The notes: generated from the letters alone by a model not told the origin. DNA of 32,485 nt from an uncultured Bacilli bacterium (GCA_947589165.1 CANQCH010000003.1:1-32485), one strand, 5' to 3'; shown: positions 14,373 to 22,950, counted from the stretch's first letter. Numbers and translations are program-made.

Positions 14373-17003
14373 TTATTTTCCTTGTTTTTCTTTAATTGCG
14401 GCTTGTGCAGCAGCTAATCTTGCAATTGGCACCCGATATGGTGAACAAGATACATAATTAAAGCCTAATTGATGACAGAAAGCAATACTAGATGGATCAC
14501 CACCATGTTCGCCACAGATACCTAAAGAGATATCAGGTCTAACTGTCCGCGCTTTTTGGACCGCCATTGTCATTAACGCTCCTACTCCTTTTTGATCAAT
14601 CCGACTAAATGGATCAGATTCAAAAATTTGTTTTTCATAATAAGCATTTAAAAATTTACCAGCATCATCACGCGAGAAACCAAAAGTCATTTGTGTTAAA
14701 TCGTTCGTGCCAAAGCTAAAGAATTCAGCTTCTTCGGCCATTTCATCAGCTAAAAGAGCAGCCCGAGGAATTTCAATCATGGTTCCCACTTTATATTTAA
14801 TATCTAAACCTGAGGCTTTAATTAAATCATCCGCGACTTCAACAACTACATTTTTGACATATTTAAGTTCTTTCACTTCGCCAACCAACGGAATCATTAT
14901 TTCGGGTTCTACTTTAATGCCCTTTTTCGTCACATTAATTGCAGCTTCAATAACGGCTCTCGTTTGCATTTTCGCAATTTCGGGATAAGTAATGGCTAAC
15001 CGACAGCCCCGATGTCCCATCATAGGATTAAATTCTTTTAAAGATGCTATAACATTCCGTAAATCTTCTTCCGTCTTACCTAAATCAAGAGCGAGTTCCT
15101 TAATTTCACCATCAGTTTTAGGTAAAAATTCATGAAGAGGTGGATCCAAATAACGAATAATTACTGGATATGGTGCCATGGCTTCAAATAAGCCTTCAAA
15201 GTCTTCTCTTTGATATGGCAAAATTAATTCTAACGCTTTTTCCCGTTCTTCCACTGTCGTTGCACAGATCATTTTCCGAAAATTAAAAATCCGATTTTTT
15301 TCAAAAAACATATGTTCTGTCCGACATAAACCAATTCCTTCGGCCCCAAATTCTTTCGCTTGCCGAGCATCTTTTGGCGTATCCGCATTAGTCCGAATTT
15401 GTAGTTTGCGTGCTTCATCAGCCCAGGCCATAAAGGTTTTAAAATCGCCACTAATAGAAGCCGGAACTTTAGCAATTTTACCTTCATAAACTTTACCAGT
15501 AGTCCCATCTAACGAAATATAATCGCCTTCATGGAATACTAATCCAGCTTTCGTTTTTAAAGTTTTTTCCGTTTCATTAATGGTAAAATCACCTACCCCC
15601 GAAACACAACAAATTCCCATGCCCCGAGCTACTACTGCAGCATGACTAGTCATCCCACCGCGAATAGTTAATACTCCTTCACTCGAATTCATTCCTTCGA
15701 TATCTTCGGGCGAAGTTTCTAAACGCACTAAAACCGCTTCTTCGCCATTTTTCTTAGCCTTAATTACACTTGGAGCATCAAAATATATTTTACCAGAACC
15801 AGCCCCTGGGGAAGCAGCTAAACCTTCACCAATTACTTTACTTTTAGCTAAATCGGTTTCACTAAAGGTGGGATGAAGTAAAGCATCTAATTGTTTAGGA
15901 TCAACCATACAAACCGCATCTTCTTGGGAAATCTTCCCTTCATTAACTAAATCAACGGCAATTTTAACAGCTGCTTTAGCGGTTCTTTTCCCATTACGCG
16001 TTTGTAAAATAAATAACTTCCCATTTTCAATTGTAAACTCCATATCTTGCATATCATTATAATGATTTTCCAAAGTTTCGGCGATTTTCACAAATTCTTC
16101 ATATACTTCCGGCATTACTTTAGCTAAGGTATCAATCTCAGCTGGAGTTCTTACACCGGCAACGACATCTTCCCCTTGAGCATTAATTAAGTATTCGCCA
16201 AAAATTTTCTTTTCCCCAGTTGCTGGATTACGCGTAAAGGCAACCCCGGTTCCCGATAAATCATTGCTATTACCATAAACCATTTCTTGCACATTAACGG
16301 CCGTTCCCCAGTCACCAGGAATATCATTTAACCGGCGATAATAAATGGCTCTTTCATTATTCCAACTACGAAAAACCGCTTTAACGGCTTCAATTAATTG
16401 TTCAAACGGATCTTGCGGAAAATCTTCACCAGCATTTTTACGATATTCTTCTTTAAATTTTTCGGTTAAATAAACCATATCGTCGGCATCAAGTTCAATA
16501 TCTTGTTTTATGCCTTTTTGGCTCTTTACGTCATCAATTATTTCTTCAAATTTTTTCTTAGAATAACCCTTTACAACATCACTAAACATTTGAATAAAAC
16601 GCCGATAAGAATCATAAACAAATCTTTTATTATTACTTCTTTCGGCAAAAGAAGCCGCAATTTCATCATTTAAACCTAAGTTTAAAATTGTATCCATCAT
16701 CCCCGGCATGCTTACTCGGGCCCCACTTCTGACACTAACAAGTAAGGGATTAGCTAAATCACCAAATTTTTTCCCTGAAAGTTGTTCTAATTCGGCAATC
16801 TTAGTTTTTATTTCGCTAACAATTTCGGCACTAATTGTTTCATTATCAGCATAATATTTATTACAAGCTTCCGTCGTAATGGTAAAACCATTGGGCACTG
16901 GTAAACCAATATTAGACATTTCGGCTAAATTTGCTCCCTTACCTCCTAGTAAGTTTTTCATATCCTTGTTTCCTTCATGAAACATATAAACATATTTTTC
17001 CAT
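14373..17003 (-). CDS. ppdK: Pyruvate, phosphate dikinase
   Basis: Interconverts pyruvate + ATP + Pi and phosphoenolpyruvate + AMP + PPi. In fermentative anaerobes it often runs towards pyruvate, giving extra ATP from PPi. 876 aa equals the family norm. Seen in order: the nucleotide-binding N-terminus (LLGGKGANLAEM, 18-29; SVRSGARVSMPGMMDT, about 90-105), the swivelling phosphohistidine domain with GGMTSHAAVVARGMG (catalytic His454), and the C-terminal PEP/pyruvate barrel with FGTNDLTQMTFGFSRDD and GICGEHGGDP containing the catalytic Cys. The frame extends upstream to 17195, but that extension is the pilin gene region read out of frame. AGGAGG (17010-17015) precedes the ATG at 17003. A possible extended -10 (TGATAAAAT) lies at 17023-17031. 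Monocistronic. Confidence 0.97.
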   Translation of the reverse strand: MEKYVYMFHEGNKDMKNLLGGKGANLAEMSNIGLPVPNGFTITTEACNKYYADNETISAEIVSEIKTKIAELEQLSGKKFGDLANPLLVSVRSGARVSMPGMMDTILNLGLNDEIAASFAERSNNKRFVYDSYRRFIQMFSDVVKGYSKKKFEEIIDDVKSQKGIKQDIELDADDMVYLTEKFKEEYRKNAGEDFPQDPFEQLIEAVKAVFRSWNNERAIYYRRLNDIPGDWGTAVNVQEMVYGNSNDLSGTGVAFTRNPATGEKKIFGEYLINAQGEDVVAGVRTPAEIDTLAKVMPEVYEEFVKIAETLENHYNDMQDMEFTIENGKLFILQTRNGKRTAKAAVKIAVDLVNEGKISQEDAVCMVDPKQLDALLHPTFSETDLAKSKVIGEGLAASPGAGSGKIYFDAPSVIKAKKNGEEAVLVRLETSPEDIEGMNSSEGVLTIRGGMTSHAAVVARGMGICCVSGVGDFTINETEKTLKTKAGLVFHEGDYISLDGTTGKVYEGKIAKVPASISGDFKTFMAWADEARKLQIRTNADTPKDARQAKEFGAEGIGLCRTEHMFFEKNRIFNFRKMICATTVEEREKALELILPYQREDFEGLFEAMAPYPVIIRYLDPPLHEFLPKTDGEIKELALDLGKTEEDLRNVIASLKEFNPMMGHRGCRLAITYPEIAKMQTRAVIEAAINVTKKGIKVEPEIMIPLVGEVKELKYVKNVVVEVADDLIKASGLDIKYKVGTMIEIPRAALLADEMAEEAEFFSFGTNDLTQMTFGFSRDDAGKFLNAYYEKQIFESDPFSRIDQKGVGALMTMAVQKARTVRPDISLGICGEHGGDPSSIAFCHQLGFNYVSCSPYRVPIARLAAAQAAIKEKQGK

Positions 17004-17038
17004 ATCCATCCTCCTATTTCTCATTTTATCATGGTCGA

Positions 17039-17067
17039 CAAAAAAAAGGAACAACGAATTGTTCCTT
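17039..17067 (-). terminator. Terminator of the BspA-ruvA-pilin unit
   Basis: Stem AAGGAACAA (17046-17054) / TTGTTCCTT (17059-17067), loop CGAA, followed on the minus strand by a T run. It starts 3 nt after the pilin stop. Confidence 0.88.
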
Positions 17068-17070
17068 AAT

Positions 17071-17496
17071 TTAACTTTCTTCATAATGAGCATAAACATT
17101 ATTATTTTCCACCCAAACATATACTTTATCATCATTAACACGTTTTCCTGTTTCATTATTAATAATGACCTTATTACCATCTTCATCTCGATCATCAGTT
17201 ACAATATAATTACGAGTTAATAAATATTCCACCGTGACTTCTAAACAATGCAATGATTCGCTAGGCTCTTCATTCATAAAAGCACATTTATCGGTTCCAT
17301 CTTGTCTTAATCGATATAAATTATCTTCCCCATACCGAATAGCACCGTTTTCAATAATTTCAATTTCACTTTGCCACATACTTTTTTTAATCATTTTGGT
17401 AACGCCTGAAATACTAGCCGAACCAATGACCGCGACCAAAGCTAAAATTAAAATTACCCCTAATAGTTCAACTAAAGTAAAACCCTTTTTGTTCAT
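17071..17496 (-). CDS. Type IV prepilin-like protein (ComGC/pseudopilin type)
   Basis: 141 aa with a class III signal: MNKKG followed by FTLVELLGVILILALVAVIG. A prepilin peptidase would cut after Gly5, leaving Phe1 and Glu5 of the mature protein and the hydrophobic helix used for filament assembly. The remainder is a short, mostly polar domain with two Cys that may form a disulfide, ending in VYVWVENNNVYAHYEES. It may belong to a competence pseudopilus, since comEA and comEC are nearby, or to an unrelated surface system; no assembly ATPase or peptidase is in the window. Start by AGGTGAT upstream. It starts 8 nt after the ruvA stop, so it looks like the last gene of the BspA-ruvA-pilin operon. 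Confidence 0.88.
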   Translation of the reverse strand: MNKKGFTLVELLGVILILALVAVIGSASISGVTKMIKKSMWQSEIEIIENGAIRYGEDNLYRLRQDGTDKCAFMNEEPSESLHCLEVTVEYLLTRNYIVTDDRDEDGNKVIINNETGKRVNDDKVYVWVENNNVYAHYEES

Positions 17497-17504
17497 ATCA
17501 TCAC

Positions 17505-18062
17505 CTATTTTAACATTAATTTTAAGGCTTCTTTAACTTGATTTTCTAATTTTTCACTCGGATTAACTAACGGAATAACTTTTTTAATTTCCGAAAGTTT
17601 ATAACCTAAAGATTCTAAAACACTCATTAATTCTTCAATACTATTATTTTCTGTTTCTGCATTACCTTCAATATTAATTTTATTTTTCAAATCTAATATT
17701 ATTTGGCGGGCTAGTTTTTCACCAATCTTAGGAAACTTAGTTAAATACAAAATATTTTCACGATTAATGGCATCAACTATTCCACTAATAGAACCCGTAG
17801 CAATAATTGGTAAAGCTAACTTTGGTCCTAAACCTTTAACCGAGATTAATTTTAAGAAAAGTTCATATTCTTCCTTTATTTTAAATCCAAATAAAGCCAT
17901 ATCATCTTCACTAATCTTGGTGTAAACATAAACTTTATATTCTTCGCCAATATTATAACTAAAAGGGTTAGGTACATTTATTTTATACCCAACACCACCA
18001 CATTCGATTGTAATATTACCACTATCAATTTCCGTGATAATTCCTTTAAAATATGTATACAT
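17505..18062 (-). CDS. ruvA: Holliday junction branch-migration protein RuvA
   Basis: The RuvA tetramer holds the four-way junction while RuvB drives branch migration. 185 aa (family about 190-205). Domain I is an OB fold (YFKGIITEIDSGNITIECGGVGYKI), domain II has two helix-hairpin-helix motifs (LISVKGLGPKLALPI, about 72-86, and LTKFPKIGEKLARQI), and domain III (about 140-185, IEELMSVLESLGYKLSEI) is the RuvB-contact module. GGGTGG precedes the ATG. Oddity: in most Bacillota ruvB follows ruvA directly; here a prepilin gene follows and a surface-protein gene precedes it by 9 nt, so ruvB must be elsewhere. Confidence 0.95.
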   Translation of the reverse strand: MYTYFKGIITEIDSGNITIECGGVGYKINVPNPFSYNIGEEYKVYVYTKISEDDMALFGFKIKEEYELFLKLISVKGLGPKLALPIIATGSISGIVDAINRENILYLTKFPKIGEKLARQIILDLKNKINIEGNAETENNSIEELMSVLESLGYKLSEIKKVIPLVNPSEKLENQVKEALKLMLK

Positions 18063-18071
18063 AAAACCACC

Positions 18072-20492
18072 CTATCCTATTGTTACATGTCCTTTACCAG
18101 CACCTAAAGCCGTTTGAATAAATGTTTGAGCTGCGGAATCCTTAACAATTATTTCAATATCATTAGGTGTTGCATTAAACATACCTTGATAATTATTAAC
18201 TTTTGTAAAAGTTGCATTATTAAAAATTAATTTTTTTAAAGCAGGCATATCATTAAACATATATTGCATTTGGGTAACATTTGCAGTTTGCCAGCTACCA
18301 AGATCTAAACTTTGTACTTTTTGACAGCTTGAAAATAAATATCCCATATTATCGGCACTATCTAATTTCCAACCGCTAAGATCAACATTAATTAAGCCAA
18401 TATTTCCACCAAACATACTATTTAAATTATTTAATTTTGGTGAATTCCAATTTTTAGCAATAATAGTTTCCATACTAGAGATTCCAGCAAAAGCGTATGA
18501 GCCTTGTGTAACATTAGGAATATTCCAATTACTTACATCGAGATATTTAATACTAGTAGTTTGTAAATTAGCAGAATAAAATAACATGTATATACTTGTT
18601 ATATCTGGCAAATTCCAATTTTGCAATATTACCGTTTCTAATTTTGGTAAAGTTTTAATGGTATTCACAATTGGACCTGGATCTTTAAGCGTCCAACCGC
18701 TTAAATTTATAGTTGATAAATTTGACATATTACTAAATATATTTGTCATAGATGTTATGTTCTGTGTATCCCAACCACTCAAATCTAATGATGTTAAATT
18801 ACTTGCATTCTGGAACATTTGTTCTATATTTGTTACTTTAGAAGTATTCCATTTACTTATATTTCCTATTGTTTTTAAGTTAGTAGTTCCATAAAACATC
18901 AATCCCATATTCGTTACATTATGTGTATCCCAATCACTTAAATCTAATGCTGTTAAAGTACTAGTACCTGAGAACATGGCATACATATTATCTACTTTAG
19001 ATGTATTCCATTCGCTTACATCTCCTATTGTTTCTAATTTTGTATTTCCATCAAACATATATGCCATAGTTGTTACATTATGTGTATCCCAAGAATGTAA
19101 ATCCAATTTTTTTAGATTATTAGTATAACGAAACATCATACTCATGCTAGTTACTTTAGAAGTATTCCATCTACTTACATCTCCTATTGTTTCTAGGTAA
19201 GTGTCTCCGTTAAACATAGACGCCATAGTAGTTACATTACCTGTATCCCAAGAACTCAAATCTAAAGATGTTAAAGCCTTGTTTTCTAGAAACATGGATG
19301 ACATATCAGTTACACTATGTGTATCCCAATTACTTATGTTTAATGATTTTATATTACTATTGTAATAAAACATGGACCCCATTTTCGTTACTTTACCGGT
19401 GCTTATGTCTTCGAGACCAATAATATTTTCTAGTTTCATTGGCTCAGATGAACTATTTGCAGCAAACATTCTATCCATATTAGTTAAGTTTTGCGTATTC
19501 AAACTACTTATGTCTAAAGTTGTAATATTTTTGGCCCCATGGAACATATATGCCATATTTTTTACTTCATGAGTATCAATGTTACTAAAATTTATTGTTT
19601 CAACATTTGTCATTTTATCAAAGGCATAACTCAAATCTTTAATTTGAATTTCATCATTTGAACCAATATATAAATTATATGGTACAGCATCATCACCGCT
19701 AGATTCTAACCAGCCAATAATTTGATTTTTTTGTCTTTCAGATAAATCCCAATGTTGAAATTGACTAATAGTGGCTTCATCTTTGATCTCATTAACAAAA
19801 TAAATATTTTTTATTTGATCTTTATATTCATCAGAACGATAAGTGGTAGCGATTAAGCTATGATCTAAATAATTATCTGCTTTTCGTTCATAGGCTTTTA
19901 AAGAAACTCCTAAGGTATAAGTTTGTTGCATAACTTCATTACTAGCATCTTTATCTATCCAAATATAAAGAGCATAATGGACCTCTTGACGATAAGGCAA
20001 CTTAATACTGTAAGCTTTATAAATATTTTTTACTTGACCAACACTAAGCTCTATTTCGTGATGTTCACTTTCAGTAAACTCATCTTCCGTAGTCGTTGTT
20101 AATTCTCCTATTTTTCCAGTGGCAACAATTTTTTGCTCATCTACATCTTTTAAAGCAAATTTAACATCATTATCACTAATTAGATTACTTTCTAAAGAAG
20201 ATAAATATAAATTAAAGCCAACATAAGTATCATCACATGTACTATTAACCGTAAATTCATAAGGTGTATTTTCTAAACCTAACTCATCACTCATCGGATA
20301 TGTATTTTTTATTGTAATGGATTTTTCATTATCTTTAAGTTGAATTTTAGCACAAGCCGCCACAGTAATATTAGTTTTATTTTCAGAATCCCTAACAGGT
20401 TTGACATAAGAATAAGTAATTGTTAATACTAAAGTTATAACAATAAGTAAGCCAATAATAGATAATAAAATAATTTGTTTTTTTCTTGTCAT
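18072..20492 (-). CDS. BspA-like leucine-rich-repeat surface protein (DUF285 repeats)
   Basis: 806 aa. One N-terminal membrane segment (about 8-30), then a non-repeat extracellular domain (about 31-270), then roughly 17 BspA-type repeats of 25-27 residues up to about residue 760 (consensus WDTxNVTxMxxMFxxxxxLxxLDLS), ending with a short cap (IIVKDSAAQTFI). Such repeats form a beta-solenoid and in other bacteria serve adhesion; that role here is inference. No LPxTG motif or C-terminal anchor, so attachment is by the N-terminal helix. Residues encoded at 18774-19250 form three tandem copies of a 53-residue double unit. Start: the ATG at 20492 with AAGGTGG upstream; a longer frame to 20537 lacks one. 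A good promoter precedes it, and ruvA follows after 9 nt. Confidence 0.93.
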   Translation of the reverse strand: MTRKKQIILLSIIGLLIVITLVLTITYSYVKPVRDSENKTNITVAACAKIQLKDNEKSITIKNTYPMSDELGLENTPYEFTVNSTCDDTYVGFNLYLSSLESNLISDNDVKFALKDVDEQKIVATGKIGELTTTTEDEFTESEHHEIELSVGQVKNIYKAYSIKLPYRQEVHYALYIWIDKDASNEVMQQTYTLGVSLKAYERKADNYLDHSLIATTYRSDEYKDQIKNIYFVNEIKDEATISQFQHWDLSERQKNQIIGWLESSGDDAVPYNLYIGSNDEIQIKDLSYAFDKMTNVETINFSNIDTHEVKNMAYMFHGAKNITTLDISSLNTQNLTNMDRMFAANSSSEPMKLENIIGLEDISTGKVTKMGSMFYYNSNIKSLNISNWDTHSVTDMSSMFLENKALTSLDLSSWDTGNVTTMASMFNGDTYLETIGDVSRWNTSKVTSMSMMFRYTNNLKKLDLHSWDTHNVTTMAYMFDGNTKLETIGDVSEWNTSKVDNMYAMFSGTSTLTALDLSDWDTHNVTNMGLMFYGTTNLKTIGNISKWNTSKVTNIEQMFQNASNLTSLDLSGWDTQNITSMTNIFSNMSNLSTINLSGWTLKDPGPIVNTIKTLPKLETVILQNWNLPDITSIYMLFYSANLQTTSIKYLDVSNWNIPNVTQGSYAFAGISSMETIIAKNWNSPKLNNLNSMFGGNIGLINVDLSGWKLDSADNMGYLFSSCQKVQSLDLGSWQTANVTQMQYMFNDMPALKKLIFNNATFTKVNNYQGMFNATPNDIEIIVKDSAAQTFIQTALGAGKGHVTIG
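18774..19250 (-). repeat. Three tandem 159-bp modules within the BspA-like gene
   Basis: Trp codons of the WDT motif occur at exactly 159-nt spacing (19250, 19091, 18932; a fourth at 18773). Each module encodes a 27-residue unit (WDT..NVT..., ending in I-G-[DN]-[VI]-S) plus a 26-residue unit (WNTSKV..., ending in L-D-L). The DNA is also clearly similar between modules, which points to recent duplication. Confidence 0.85.
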
Positions 20493-20515
20493 TTTATTTT
20501 CCACCTTATAATAAA

Positions 20516-20544
20516 ATAATAGCATTTTTATTTTCAATTTTCAA
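20516..20544 (-). promoter_or_regulatory. Promoter of the BspA-ruvA-pilin unit
   Basis: Minus strand: -35 TTGAAA (20539-20544), 17-nt spacer ending in TGC (extended -10), -10 TATTAT (20516-20521). It ends about 24 nt before the start codon. Confidence 0.65.
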
Positions 20545-20595
20545 TTATTTATCAATAAATATCTCTTTTTAGCATATATTTTACGGGAGATAACT

Positions 20596-20934
20596 ATGTT
20601 TATAGTTTTAAATAATCAAAAAATACCAGTTAAAATTGCTTATTCATGGACTCAGAAAGTAAAAGGATTAATGTTCAGACCCAAAATTGATTTTGGTTTA
20701 CTAATTCCAAATTGTATTAGTATTCATACTTATTTTATGAAGGAAAATATCGATCTTATTTTTTTAGATGAAAATTGTGTAGTTGAATATATTTACCAAA
20801 ATATACCCCCCAAAAAAATTGTCATGGTCAATGAAGATATAAATAAAACTAGCGTTTTAGAATTACCGAAAAACGCTAGTTTAAATATGCGCATTGGTGA
20901 TGTTTTAACTTTTGAATTCGAAGATATAGTCTAA
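20596..20934 (+). CDS. DUF192 family protein
   Basis: 112 aa, the whole length of the DUF192 fold. Family pattern visible: SWTQKVKGLMFRP (the RxxGLM motif region), a hydrophobic strand with ISIHTYFMKENIDLIFLD (normally FWMKNTxxPLDxxF; here Tyr replaces Trp), and the closing VLELPKNASLNMRIGDVL. Function is not established for the family. There is no signal peptide, whereas many DUF192 proteins are secreted. GGGAGA precedes the ATG. The last 30 nt overlap the 3' end of obgE on the other strand, and positions 20846-20882 of its coding region form the likely obgE terminator. Confidence 0.88.
   Translation: MFIVLNNQKIPVKIAYSWTQKVKGLMFRPKIDFGLLIPNCISIHTYFMKENIDLIFLDENCVVEYIYQNIPPKKIVMVNEDINKTSVLELPKNASLNMRIGDVLTFEFEDIV
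20846..20882 (-). terminator. Terminator of obgE, lying inside the DUF192 coding sequence
   Basis: A perfect 13-bp inverted repeat, AAACTAGCGTTTT (20846-20858) and AAAACGCTAGTTT (20870-20882), with an 11-nt loop. On the minus strand it starts 22 nt after the obgE stop and is followed by TTTTATTTAT. It encodes NKTSVLELPKNASLN of the DUF192 protein on the plus strand. Confidence 0.8.
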
Positions 20935-22173
20935 AATTTGGACTTCATCACCCGGTTTAGCGCCTAATCTTTCTAATTCATCATCGAGCCCCATGCCCTT
21001 TAGTTTCCGCGAAAAACGTAAAACTGCTTCATCTTCTTCAAAACGGGTCATTTTAAATAGTTTTTCGATCTGTTCGCCTTCGACCACCCAAACGTTATCC
21101 TCTTTATGAATAGTAAAAGGGACATTATCTGCGAAAGTATATTTAACTTCTTCGGCCGTTAAATTATATAAATCTTCCGGCGGAATTTTATCTAATAAAT
21201 CCGCCAGCATAGTTAATAAAGCATCAATACCAGTATTATTAGCTACACTAATCGGCATGATAATTTTATCGGGATATTTAGCTTGAAATTGTTTCAAATT
21301 GTCGGATGCTTCCGGAAGATCCATTTTATTAGCCACAATTACTTCTTGTTTAGAAGCTAATTTTTCATCATACTTACTTATTTCCTCGCGAATAATTTCA
21401 TAATCTTCCCAAGGTTTTCGGCCTTCTATTGCTCCCATATCAATAACATGTGCTAAAATTTTTGTCCGTTCGGCATGCTTTAAGAAGGTTGTTCCTAAAC
21501 CGACACCTTCACTAGCACCCGCGATTAACCCCGGTAAATCCGCCATAACAAAGGCCCGATAATCTCTTAAACGTACCATGCCTAAATTAGGACTAAGAGT
21601 CGTAAAATGATAAGCCGCAATCTTAGGCTTAGACGCCGAAATTAAAGCCAACAGACTACTTTTACCCACACTAGGCATCCCAATAAGACCGACATCAGCT
21701 AAAATTTTTAATTCTACTTTTAAATTTTTAGTTTCTCCCGGCTCCCCTTTTTCACTAAATTTTGGGGCCGGATTATCATGGGTTGCAAAAGCTTTATTAC
21801 CACGACCACCGCGACCGCCATGAGCGACAATAAATTCTTCGCCATTTTTAATTAAATCAGCCAAAACTTTATTGCTATCTAAATCACTAATGGTCGTTCC
21901 CACGGGTACCTTAATAATAATATCACTAGCATTAGCGCCATATTTATTGGCGCCTTTACCATTAATACCTTTATCCCCTTTAATAATTTTTTTATAACTT
22001 AAATCGACTAAAGTTTTTAAACTTTCATCAACTTGAAAAACAATGTTAGCACCACGGCCTCCATTACCACCATCAGGTCCACCCATGGGCACATATTTTT
22101 CCCGGCGAAACGAAGTACAGCCATCGCCACCATTGCCGGCTTCCACTCTAATTTTTATTTCATCAACAAACAT
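20905..22173 (-). CDS. obgE: GTPase ObgE/CgtA
   Basis: An essential ribosome-associated GTPase acting in large-subunit assembly and stress signalling. 422 aa, full length. Domains: glycine-rich Obg fold (1-about 157; EAGNGGDGCTSFRREKYVP, GGPDGGNGGRGA), G domain with P-loop GMPSVGKSS, switch DLPGLIAGASEGVGLG and NKMD, and a C-terminal OCT domain (about 345-422; FRFxxK-like LRFSRKLKGMGLDDELERLG...), which is present only in Gram-positive-type Obg. Start: the ATG at 22173 with AAGGGTGA upstream; an in-frame GTG at 22182 is part of that site. It has its own strong promoter. Its 3' end overlaps the convergent DUF192 gene by 30 nt. Confidence 0.97.
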   Translation of the reverse strand: MFVDEIKIRVEAGNGGDGCTSFRREKYVPMGGPDGGNGGRGANIVFQVDESLKTLVDLSYKKIIKGDKGINGKGANKYGANASDIIIKVPVGTTISDLDSNKVLADLIKNGEEFIVAHGGRGGRGNKAFATHDNPAPKFSEKGEPGETKNLKVELKILADVGLIGMPSVGKSSLLALISASKPKIAAYHFTTLSPNLGMVRLRDYRAFVMADLPGLIAGASEGVGLGTTFLKHAERTKILAHVIDMGAIEGRKPWEDYEIIREEISKYDEKLASKQEVIVANKMDLPEASDNLKQFQAKYPDKIIMPISVANNTGIDALLTMLADLLDKIPPEDLYNLTAEEVKYTFADNVPFTIHKEDNVWVVEGEQIEKLFKMTRFEEDEAVLRFSRKLKGMGLDDELERLGAKPGDEVQILDYIFEFKS

Positions 22174-22199
22174 TTTTATCACCCTTTTTGGTTATTTTC

Positions 22200-22228
22200 A
22201 TTATATTAAAACTTTAGTTAAAGTGCAA
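22200..22228 (-). promoter_or_regulatory. obgE promoter
   Basis: Minus strand: -35 TTGCAC (22223-22228), 17-nt spacer, -10 TATAAT (22200-22205), between the stop of the unknown gene and obgE. Confidence 0.75.
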
Positions 22229-22237
22229 ATCTATATC

Positions 22238-22906
22238 TTATTTTTTCCGCCGGCGATATAAATACTCTTCAATATGGATTTGTGGTGTTTCTTCGTAATT
22301 TTGTAACTCTTGATATAATAACATAAACGGAATATAAAAATATTGATAGGCCGAACCATTAGTCCGAATTCGGACCGTTGCTGGTTGCTGACGGATTCCT
22401 TTAACCAGTTTTACTTTAAACTCTATAGAAATCGCATCATTCATTTTCTTAATTGTGATGTAAGCAGGAGGAAAAAGAAAATATAACGCATCATTTTCAT
22501 CCGTAATAGCATCATCGCTTAACCAGGTAATTACTCCATCCTGTACCAATGCGTGATAAACATCCGATGTTAAAAAAGCTTGTTGCTGAGTTTCATGATG
22601 CTTCTTCGCTTCTTTATAAGCGGCATACGTCGTAAAATCCGTTAGGGGATCTTCAGCAAAAAGTTGTGCTTTAGTTATTCTTTCATAAAATAAAGCAAAT
22701 TCTTCATAAAGCGAATAATTTTCTTTCGTAATTAAAAATTCATAATAACCATATTCATCATCTATACGGTCATACTTGGTCCCTCGCATTGACCAATATA
22801 TATCTAAATTTCCTTCATATGACATTCTAAATAACTTTTTTTCATCTTGAAAAATAAGATCATAAGTAAAAGATATATTATTTTTTCTTTTTATAACTTT
22901 AAGCAT
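22238..22906 (-). CDS. Unrecognised protein in the rpmA-obgE interval
   Basis: 222 aa, no signal peptide and no membrane segment; I do not recognise a family. The N-terminal 60 residues look like a beta-sandwich start (MLKVIKRKNNISFTYDL...YWSMRGTKYDRID), the middle is helical and Lys/Gln-rich (about 105-125), and the C-terminal third alternates hydrophobic residues as in beta-strands before a basic tail (YLYRRRKK). AAGGAG precedes the ATG, and an extended -10 promoter and the rpmA terminator are upstream, so it is a separate unit or one with obgE. It sits where B. subtilis has spo0B, but shows neither the His of the Spo0B phosphotransfer helix nor similar length or composition. Confidence 0.8.
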   Translation of the reverse strand: MLKVIKRKNNISFTYDLIFQDEKKLFRMSYEGNLDIYWSMRGTKYDRIDDEYGYYEFLITKENYSLYEEFALFYERITKAQLFAEDPLTDFTTYAAYKEAKKHHETQQQAFLTSDVYHALVQDGVITWLSDDAITDENDALYFLFPPAYITIKKMNDAISIEFKVKLVKGIRQQPATVRIRTNGSAYQYFYIPFMLLYQELQNYEETPQIHIEEYLYRRRKK

Positions 22907-22923
22907 AACTTTCTCCTTTAAGT

Positions 22924-22932
22924 ATTATACCA
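22924..22932 (-). promoter_or_regulatory. Extended -10 promoter of the 22238-22906 gene
   Basis: Minus strand TGGTATAAT: perfect -10 (22924-22929) with the TGn extension (22930-22932). No good -35 at 17 nt (TTGTTA at 19 nt). Confidence 0.6.
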
Positions 22933-22950
22933 TACTCTACTTTTTCTTTA

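Noticed and set aside
17004..17195. A 64-residue N-terminal extension of pyruvate, phosphate dikinase
   Set aside because: It is the prepilin gene and terminator region read in another frame; AGGAGG directly before 17003 and the family length fix the start.
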